Positions 28,254 through 34,681 of a stretch of DNA of 34,681 nucleotides are shown one piece after another. How positions within the stretch are numbered: the stretch's first letter is position 1; the number at the start of each line of letters is the position of its first letter. The stretch spans positions 1 through 34,681 of the forward strand of contig JAFGQE010000121.1 in NCBI GenBank assembly GCA_016935835.1. The letters run 5' to 3'. A program made the translations under genes and the position numbers. The notes under the pieces are model-generated. The model did no database searches, was not told where the DNA came from, and saw nothing but the letters and a program-made list of their open reading frames with translations. The stretch comes from Clostridia bacterium. GTDB lineage: Bacteria; Bacillota; Clostridia; DUPQ01.

Positions 28254-29554
28254 AGATGGATATCCTGATAGAAAACGCACGGATAATAACCGGATTTGCG
28301 GGGGCGATGTACGCCGGCAGGGGATTCATCGGCATAACCGGCGATGAAATAACCTATGTGGGCGAAACCGCTCCTGAAAAGACGGAGGTCAGGAAGCGGA
28401 TTGACGCAGGCAGGATGATAGCGATGCCCGGGTTGATGAATGCCCACACACACAGCCCGATGGTGCTGATGAGGAATTACGCAGCGGACCGCACGCTGGA
28501 TGACTGGCTATATAAAAGCATAATTCCAATCGAAAATAAACTCACGCGGGAGCATATCCGCAATGGTTCGATGCTGGCGATTGCGGAAATGATAAAAAGC
28601 GGGACCACAGCATTCCTCGACATGTATTTTGATGTGGACTGCACCGCGGAGGCCGCGCTTGAGGCGGGCATCCGCGCCAATGTCTCGCTGGGCCTGCTTA
28701 CATCCCACAATATGAACAATGGCCTCGAAGACGCGAAGGCTTTCTGCAGGAAATTCTACTCAAGGTACCATGGCGCCGGGAACGGCCTGCTCAGGACATC
28801 GCTGGAAGTGCATTCCGTTTATTTATATAACGAAGGAACGCTTCGTGATTCGGCTGAATTCGCCGCCGAGACGGGTATGACCGTCAACATACACCTCCAT
28901 GAGACAAAATCCGAGGTGGAACGCGCATATGGGGAATATGGAATGTCGCCCATCGGCATTTGCCGTGAAACAGGGCTGCTCGACGGCCCCGTCGCAGCAG
29001 CGCATACGGTTTGGCTGACAGACCAGGATATGGACATAATCAAGGAAAAGAAAGTGGTGCCGGTGCACAATCCTTCAAGCAACATGTATCTGGCCAGCGG
29101 ATTCGCCCCGGTTCCCGAAATGCTGGCCAAGGGCATCAGGGTGGCGCTTGGAACTGACGGCGCAGCAAGCAACAACGATCTGGACATGTTCGGGGAGATG
29201 CACATTGCCGGGTTGATCCATAAGGGGAGAACACTCGACCCCACCGCGGTCAGCGCGGAAAATGTAATTGAAATGGCCTGTGCAAACGGTGCGCAGGCCA
29301 TGGGATTCGGTGCATCCGGGACAATCCGGACCGGGAACAAGGCCGACATCATACTTGTTGACGCCGATGGACTGCACAATGTGCCGATGCTCAACCCCGT
29401 GAATGCAATGGTGTACAGCACAAGCGGCGCCGATGTTGATACGGTCATAATAAACGGCAGGACAGTCATGGAAAACCGCAGGCTCATGACAATGGACGAA
29501 GAGAAAATCAGGTACAACCTGAAAAAAAGTGCTTCGGAACTCTTCAATATTTGA
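28250..29554 (+). CDS. mtaD: 5-methylthioadenosine/S-adenosylhomocysteine deaminase-like amidohydrolase
   Basis: MPGLMNAHTHSPMVLMRNYAADRTLDDWL, VNIHLHETKSEVE, VPVHNPSSNMYLASG, LGTDGAASNNDLDMFGEM. Confidence 0.92.
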   Translation: MKMDILIENARIITGFAGAMYAGRGFIGITGDEITYVGETAPEKTEVRKRIDAGRMIAMPGLMNAHTHSPMVLMRNYAADRTLDDWLYKSIIPIENKLTREHIRNGSMLAIAEMIKSGTTAFLDMYFDVDCTAEAALEAGIRANVSLGLLTSHNMNNGLEDAKAFCRKFYSRYHGAGNGLLRTSLEVHSVYLYNEGTLRDSAEFAAETGMTVNIHLHETKSEVERAYGEYGMSPIGICRETGLLDGPVAAAHTVWLTDQDMDIIKEKKVVPVHNPSSNMYLASGFAPVPEMLAKGIRVALGTDGAASNNDLDMFGEMHIAGLIHKGRTLDPTAVSAENVIEMACANGAQAMGFGASGTIRTGNKADIILVDADGLHNVPMLNPVNAMVYSTSGADVDTVIINGRTVMENRRLMTMDEEKIRYNLKKSASELFNI

Positions 29555-29617
29555 AAAATCCAAAATCACAAACGACATAAATGCGGCCATATCTTTACCG
29601 GAAAATTATCCCGGGCA

Positions 29618-29642
29618 TGGAATCATCCCTGGGATGATTCCA
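29618..29642. repeat. Perfect inverted repeat in a convergent intergenic region
   Basis: TGGAATCATCC-CTG-GGATGATTCCA (11-bp arms); overlapping alternative pairing CCCTGGG/CCCAGGG with downstream ACCCCAGGGACAG; no T-run. Confidence 0.6.
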
Positions 29643-29781
29643 CACCCCAGGGACAGTTTACTGAATAATTTCAAATCCTTTGGAAAAAGAGCCGGGTTCT
29701 TTTCATCGACGGGGAAATGTTCATGAACGATCCCTTTTATAATTCCTGTGAAGCGGCTGAACCGGTAACCCGGAAGAAATG

Positions 29782-30213
29782 TCATTCATTGGCAGGGTCA
29801 AGCGTCTTGTTCCTGTAATGGAGGTCGGGTCTTTTCATGAAACCCATGTTGTCCCAGAACTTGTTTCCAAGTTCATTGCTGCAAAAGACGGTCAGTGCAA
29901 CCTTCGTAATGCCAATCCCGTCAAGTTTTTTCAAAACGGCGTCGACAAGGGACTTCCCGATGCCTTTTTGCCTATGGTCGGGTTGTACATAAGCGTGGTA
30001 TATATACGCCCTCCTGCCGTCCTGCCCGCAGAGTATGGCGCCGACTATCCTGCCATCCTCTTCCGCGACGAAATTGGTTTCCGGATTCCTGGCAAGGAAT
30101 CTTCCGATTCCATCGGGCGAATCGTCAATGTTTCTCAAACCCACATTGGCGTCTGAAGCCCAAAGCCCATATACCCGGTCATAGTCATTCAAGGTCATAG
30201 TTCTAATATGCAT
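29782..30213 (-). CDS. GNAT-family N-acetyltransferase
   Basis: MHIRTMTLNDYDRVYGLW; HAYVQPDHRQKGIGKSLVDAVLKKL acetyl-CoA motif; start moved from 30285 to 30213 (RBS aggaaaaagg). Confidence 0.88.
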   Translation of the reverse strand: MHIRTMTLNDYDRVYGLWASDANVGLRNIDDSPDGIGRFLARNPETNFVAEEDGRIVGAILCGQDGRRAYIYHAYVQPDHRQKGIGKSLVDAVLKKLDGIGITKVALTVFCSNELGNKFWDNMGFMKRPDLHYRNKTLDPANE

Positions 30214-30369
30214 GGTCAGCGCCTTTTTCCTATTCCTGTAAATCAGGGCTTGTTGAATAGCTTTAAAATGCTCTGTTGAATTCAAAACCCTTGTTATTTA
30301 TTATAACAAATAAACTTCCTGTTTGGATATGGTCGGCCGAATAAATATGTTAAATTATGTAAAATTATC

Positions 30370-30397
30370 TTGAAATATAGTAAAAATGGTATATAAT
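30370..30397 (+). promoter_or_regulatory. Promoter for the SEC-C gene
   Basis: TTGAAA (30370-30375), 16-nt spacer, TATAAT (30392-30397), AT-rich upstream. Confidence 0.65.
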
Positions 30398-30475
30398 GTC
30401 ATATGTCAATGGCCTTGGACATGCCGTCCGGGCTGTGGAACTATAATCAAGAAAGACTTCAAGGGGTGGCATTAT

Positions 30476-31621
30476 ATGATTTCCATGAATATCCATGAAA
30501 AAACAACGATCCGCACAGGCGAGGCGCTGCATAAGATCCTGATGTCGTACACCGATAAAAAACTTTACGAAGTCAGGCGGCAATTCGAAATATCAGGCGG
30601 GGGAATCCAGGGCAAGGCGAAGCTGGTAAGCTTGCTTGAGGGTGGGATCCGGGATATTTTCCAAAAGCGCATTTATTACCTCGATTATGAAAGATACTGT
30701 ATCCTGAGGCATATTTCCGACAACGGGGAAATAAACGAATCCTTCGCAGACAAAGACCTGTATGCATTCATGAATATCGGAATGGTATTTGAATACGGGG
30801 AGACGGGCAGTGAGATCATTGTTGTTCCAGGCGATCTCATCGATATTTTCAAGGAACACGATGGAAAGGCGCTTGAGGTCAATGCCCGGGAGAACAGTGA
30901 GCTTTTCGTCCTTATAAACGGCTGCCTCAACTCCTATGGCCTGATTGATTACGCCAGTCTTTTTAAAATAGTTGGAAGCCATTCGGATATTCGCATCGAT
31001 GACAATAGGTTCAGAAGGGCATTGAAGGAATGCGAGGCGCTCCACGGCATGATTCTGCCTGAGGATGATTTCGTTTACTCAAGAAGCTTTGACAATCCTT
31101 CATACTTTGTTGATGAACAGGCGAAATTCAAGGAATTGGGCTACAAGGAATTTACACGGGAACAGCTGGTCATCAATGCCGATTTACTGATAAAACCGTC
31201 CAGCCACTGCAGCCTGCGTCTTCTGAGGCTTCTCAGGAAGCATTTCAAGGCGAACGATGAAAAACTCGGGATGGCGGTATCTGTATTGATCTGGAATGCA
31301 AGATGCTGCAGGGAAGCAGAGGAATCCCTGGCATTCATCATCCATGAACTTGGTAAAATAACGGGCGGGTTCCTGAACGAATTCATGCCTTTGTATGCGG
31401 CATACAACAATGAAACCGGCAAATTTGCATTGAAAGGACATACACCGGGTGAAGTGATGAAAATCCAGTATCCGCAATTGCATGAGAACCTCGTTGACAT
31501 AAATGCCTATGGCAGCGGAAATGGGAAAGTAATCCCTTTTGAGCGGGGCATAAGGACGGGAAGGAACGAGCCCTGCCCGTGCGGCAGCGGGAAGAAACAT
31601 AAATTTTGCTGCGGAAAATAG
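30476..31621 (+). CDS. SEC-C metal-binding motif protein, otherwise unknown
   Basis: C-terminus RNEPCPCGSGKKHKFCCGK; start MISMNIHEK preferred (RBS aaggggtgg). Confidence 0.85.
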   Translation: MISMNIHEKTTIRTGEALHKILMSYTDKKLYEVRRQFEISGGGIQGKAKLVSLLEGGIRDIFQKRIYYLDYERYCILRHISDNGEINESFADKDLYAFMNIGMVFEYGETGSEIIVVPGDLIDIFKEHDGKALEVNARENSELFVLINGCLNSYGLIDYASLFKIVGSHSDIRIDDNRFRRALKECEALHGMILPEDDFVYSRSFDNPSYFVDEQAKFKELGYKEFTREQLVINADLLIKPSSHCSLRLLRLLRKHFKANDEKLGMAVSVLIWNARCCREAEESLAFIIHELGKITGGFLNEFMPLYAAYNNETGKFALKGHTPGEVMKIQYPQLHENLVDINAYGSGNGKVIPFERGIRTGRNEPCPCGSGKKHKFCCGK

Positions 31622-31654
31622 CGGGAGTTTTTGAAAATGCGGTTCAATAAACAA

Positions 31655-31683
31655 TTGACACGTGTAAATAATACGTATACAAT
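31655..31683 (+). promoter_or_regulatory. hicAB promoter with two short palindromes (candidate HicB operator)
   Basis: TTGACA (31655-31660), 17-nt spacer, TACAAT (31678-31683); ACACGTGT (31658-31665) and ATACGTAT (31671-31678). Confidence 0.75.
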
Positions 31684-31697
31684 GTATGAGGTCATTG

Positions 31698-31901
31698 ATG
31701 AAGATATACTCGTCAATGGATGTACTGAGAATTTTGTATAAAGACGGCTGGTACATTAAAAGACAACATGGTTCTCACCTGCAATTGGTCAATGAACTCA
31801 AAAAAGGGAAGGCGACCTTGCCTTATCCGCGAAAATCATTGGATCCAAAGACAGTTGGAAGCATCTTCATGCAGGCCGGAATTATTCATAAGGAGCCGTA
31901 G
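31698..31901 (+). CDS. hicA: HicA-family mRNA interferase toxin
   Basis: SSMDVLRILYKDGWYIKRQHGSHLQLVNELKKGKATLPYPRKSLDPKTVGSIFMQAGI: HicA fold with the conserved GSH motif. Confidence 0.9.
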   Translation: MKIYSSMDVLRILYKDGWYIKRQHGSHLQLVNELKKGKATLPYPRKSLDPKTVGSIFMQAGIIHKEP

Positions 31902-31902
31902 T

Positions 31903-32298
31903 ATGGATAGATATATTTTTCCTGCCATATTTGAAAAAGGGGATATCAAGGGTTATTCAATAGTTTTCCCGGATTTGCCCGGATGCATAACGGAAGGCGA
32001 TGATATTGCCGAATCATTCCAAATGGCACGCGAAGCGCTTGAACTCTTCATATTTGACATGGAAGAAGAAAAGGACTCCATACCGGTACCATCGGATCCG
32101 TTTCGGTTTGATGTGCCGGAAAATGCTTTCATAAGCATGGTCGAAGTATGGATGCCTGTTGTCAGGGATGAGATAAGGAACAGGGCGGTCAAAAAAACAC
32201 TTACAATCCCAAAGTGGCTGAATGACATTGCAACTGAAAGAAAAGTCAATTTTTCTCAGGTTTTACAGGCCGCGCTCAAGAAATATCTTGGCTTGTAA
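31903..32298 (+). CDS. hicB: HicB-family antitoxin with C-terminal ribbon-helix-helix
   Basis: MDRYIFPAIFEKGDIKGYSIVFPDLPGCITEGDDIAESFQMAREALEL and C-term KKTLTIPKWLNDIATERKVNFSQVLQAALKKYL; ATG at 31903 after RBS aagga. Confidence 0.92.
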   Translation: MDRYIFPAIFEKGDIKGYSIVFPDLPGCITEGDDIAESFQMAREALELFIFDMEEEKDSIPVPSDPFRFDVPENAFISMVEVWMPVVRDEIRNRAVKKTLTIPKWLNDIATERKVNFSQVLQAALKKYLGL

Positions 32299-32409
32299 GT
32301 TCAAGACATTAAAGAGATGTCAAGGAACGGTGATTACATCCCGTCAATAGAGTTTCTGCCGAAGATAGCCAAGGGCCTTGGCAAGGAGATCCGATTCATT
32401 ATTGAGTGA
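32299..32409 (+). pseudogene. C-terminal fragment of an XRE/HTH antitoxin-like protein, in frame with and directly behind hicB
   Basis: Translation VQDIKEMSRNGDYIPSIEFLPKIAKGLGKEIRFIIE* resembles the last HTH helices of XRE-family antitoxins (RxGxYxPSlexLxkIAkaLgk); no N-terminal part present. Confidence 0.55.
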
Positions 32410-32496
32410 TTGAACGTATTCGTTGGATGATATTAAATGACGGATAATCAGACCGGCTGAATAACAAGACATTTTCATTTTTTCCGCAAGTCCAGT

Positions 32497-34419
32497 TCAT
32501 GGCATGTCCAAAGCCAGGAGTATTCCGGCGGAATCCACTCCGATGAGCCGGATGTCATTCTTGAATATAATGGATGACTTTGTTTCCTCGAAAGTCTCCG
32601 CATCAAGGATTAGGATGGAATAATCGTCTGATGATTCGCAGTATTGCTTGATATAGAAAACATTCTGATATTTATTGTAGATGAATTCCTGGAAATAGGC
32701 TCCATCGTCCGGAACAAGAGTATGAATCAAATCACCCTCAAGGGAGAAGCAATCAACTTTGTGCTTTTCTTCAACAGTGTCATAGTTGCCGTAAAGCACA
32801 TATCCCGCCTCGGGATAACAATCTATCAGTGAATTGCCCTTTGCAAAGGGAGTCAACGAGCCGTCCTCAAGGTCCAGAAGATATGTGCTCAATATATTTT
32901 CCTCGCCCGGCTTCATTTCATAACCGCTCACGAAAAGCCTGTTGCCCCCCGCATCGGCTATATGGACCTTGTATTGGATCCAGCCTTCGCCCGTTTTCGT
33001 TATAAAGGGCAGATCGTACTCATTTCCCGAATAATCATTGTCTCCGATTATTGCAAGCCTGTCTATACTCCCGTCAGTATCCTGTCTGATGATCGCCATA
33101 TTGCCGTTGGCAAGATGAAACACAGGATAGGGAGGCCGGCTGGTTTCGTAATCAGAGAAATAAATCTCAGCGGATAAATCCACCGGGTCTATATTGAATA
33201 TGCTGTTGCCGAAGAAATAGTGGTAGTTATTATCATCGTTCCAGAATTCATTGATTACCATAGGATTGTAAAGTCCGGCGGCATAGGTGGTTATTTCGGC
33301 TTCCAGCGCCTTGGAAACCGAACTTGAAATACTGGTGTCGAGGGGGGTGAGCCCGCCGCTTTCCACCTCATATATCGCCTTTGCATAATGCCAGCCTTCC
33401 TGTTCGCTTGTTATGATGCCAAGGGACAAGTATTCAAGGTCCTTCGACGCATCCTCGAATACCACGCCATAGTCAAAGTCATCCAATATTTCCGTTGCAT
33501 TTGTTTCGGGGATTATGGAGTACAATTTCTGTCCGGATAAAACAGAGAAGCTGTAAATCAAATCGTACGGCATGGGGTCGAGGAGGCGGCCGCTGTACTT
33601 CATTTTATTTCCATATTCCGGAACCATTCCAAGAACGCATTCGATGCCGAGAATATACCCGCGCGGTTGAAGATCATATATGGTCAGAAGCATCTCGCTA
33701 TCGGAAACCCATGTTGTCTCAATATTGTAATCCTTCATGAAATCCGGAAAGAGAATCGTGCCGGCGTCGACAGGTTTATTGAATGCATAACGGAAGCTCT
33801 GAACAGGTGCCGAAAGGTAAAGAGGCGGTTCATGCAAGGAGGAAACCATCGGATCTGCAATGGATATATCACAGGTCAGGAGAGCGCCGTGCCTGAAATG
33901 GACCGTAAACTCCTTGCCGGAAGCATAGTCGTCGCTTTGGTCGGTGCCCTTGATTGTCAGGGAGTAGTTCTCCGGCTGGTTTTCATCCAGAAATATTGTT
34001 ATTGAGAACAAACCGACGTAAACATGGCCCGGGTCGATTGGGTTTGCATCAATATAAATATCATCTTTTATCCAATCCCCGGGCTTGTTGTCAAGATAAA
34101 GCGTCAGCCTGACATCGCCCGAATAGGCGGCTGTTTCATTGGAATTTATCGGCAGTCTTGATTCTTCAACCGGGGAGGTGAGGAAAGCATGGATAACCCT
34201 GGGTTTTTGAGCCTCAGCCGTCGGAGCCGGCCCGGAAGTTGATGAAGGAGCAGGGGTTTCTGAAGAGGCGGGTGTGCCGGGCAAGGTCGCAGAAGCGGAT
34301 GATGCCGGCAGGCCGGGAGAGGGGGAGCCGTTCGCGGAGTCAATGACCTCTGAAGAGCATGAACAAAGAAATATAATTGCCGTGAATACCGGCAGGGTCA
34401 ATTTTAGAAAATTTTTCAT
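32497..34419 (-). CDS. Secreted lipoprotein with Ser/Pro/Thr-rich linker, unknown function
   Basis: Signal peptide with lipobox MKNFLKLTLPVFTAIIFLCSC-S; linker SPSPGLPASSASATLPGTPASSETPAPSSTSGPAPT; Ig-like then repeat-rich C-terminal region. Confidence 0.85.
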   Translation of the reverse strand: MKNFLKLTLPVFTAIIFLCSCSSEVIDSANGSPSPGLPASSASATLPGTPASSETPAPSSTSGPAPTAEAQKPRVIHAFLTSPVEESRLPINSNETAAYSGDVRLTLYLDNKPGDWIKDDIYIDANPIDPGHVYVGLFSITIFLDENQPENYSLTIKGTDQSDDYASGKEFTVHFRHGALLTCDISIADPMVSSLHEPPLYLSAPVQSFRYAFNKPVDAGTILFPDFMKDYNIETTWVSDSEMLLTIYDLQPRGYILGIECVLGMVPEYGNKMKYSGRLLDPMPYDLIYSFSVLSGQKLYSIIPETNATEILDDFDYGVVFEDASKDLEYLSLGIITSEQEGWHYAKAIYEVESGGLTPLDTSISSSVSKALEAEITTYAAGLYNPMVINEFWNDDNNYHYFFGNSIFNIDPVDLSAEIYFSDYETSRPPYPVFHLANGNMAIIRQDTDGSIDRLAIIGDNDYSGNEYDLPFITKTGEGWIQYKVHIADAGGNRLFVSGYEMKPGEENILSTYLLDLEDGSLTPFAKGNSLIDCYPEAGYVLYGNYDTVEEKHKVDCFSLEGDLIHTLVPDDGAYFQEFIYNKYQNVFYIKQYCESSDDYSILILDAETFEETKSSIIFKNDIRLIGVDSAGILLALDMP

Positions 34420-34454
34420 AATGATTCACCTGTTTCAATCCGCCTGTCCTGCGA

Positions 34455-34681
34455 TTATTCAATCCGCTTGGAATGGGCGGCCGCCGCGGCCGCTCTAATC
34501 AGCCCGGGGTCCGAGCCGGGGGGGAGTACGCAGCCGGTGCCCAGTATGAATGCGCCGTTTCTGCCGGCGCCCGCGATGCAGGCATTCGCCTCGGCCGTTA
34601 TCTCATCCTGCGTCCTGTTGAGGAAGGACAGGGTGTCCATGCCCCCCATCAAAGGATAGCCTTCCGGAACAGCAGCCCTGG
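34455..34681 (-). CDS. URO-D family protein, C-terminal part (truncated by window edge)
   Basis: Open to the window edge: RAAVPEGYPLMGGMDTLSFLNRTQDEITAEANACIAGAGRNGAFILGTGCVLPPGSDPGLIRAAAAAAHSKRIE*; GGxD...GRNGAFILGTGCVLPPGS is typical. Confidence 0.82.
   Translation of the reverse strand, partial: RAAVPEGYPLMGGMDTLSFLNRTQDEITAEANACIAGAGRNGAFILGTGCVLPPGSDPGLIRAAAAAAHSKRIE

Noticed and set aside
27176-28453. 425-aa minus-strand ORF
   Set aside because: Antisense to the AhcY-like and MtaD-like genes; Ser/Pro-rich nonsense composition, no motifs.
34478-34496. Two NotI sites (GCGGCCGC) one nucleotide apart
   Set aside because: They encode the poly-alanine stretch RAAAAAAHS at the end of the UroD-family protein; no sign of vector sequence.
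1-34681. CRISPR arrays, tRNA/rRNA genes, insertion sequences
   Set aside because: No regularly spaced direct repeats, cloverleaf-like segments or transposase-like ORFs were seen by eye.

Overview
The window is a typical low-redundancy bacterial chromosome segment. Gene content and -35/-10 style suggest Bacillota/Clostridia, but this is inference. No rRNA, tRNA, CRISPR array, transposase or phage genes were seen. Left to right: the end of an ECF transporter S component; a minus-strand operon of a MotA/TolQ-like protein, a MotB/OmpA-like protein and a helical-repeat protein (ZorA/ZorB-like motor genes without recognisable Zorya effectors); GH38 alpha-mannosidase + AraB-like kinase + AraD-like aldolase; a preQ1-I-type riboswitch with terminator ahead of a QueT-like transporter; an RND pump + TetR operon with a near-perfect palindromic operator; PPi-dependent phosphofructokinase; an ABC-2 exporter (ATPase + two permeases) with a structured leader and a coupled UroD-family gene; two tandem paralogous AMP-binding ligases; GH29 fucosidase; a divergent operon Gfo/Idh/MocA - PNP - AhcY-like - MtaD-like that looks like S-adenosylhomocysteine salvage through S-inosylhomocysteine; GNAT; a SEC-C protein; HicAB with a fragment of an XRE-type antitoxin behind it; a lipoprotein; and the end of a second UroD-family gene. 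The best candidates for something under-described are the three-gene motor operon (490-3878) and the SAH/SIH salvage operon (24898-29554). All calls come from reading the sequence; no database search was run.
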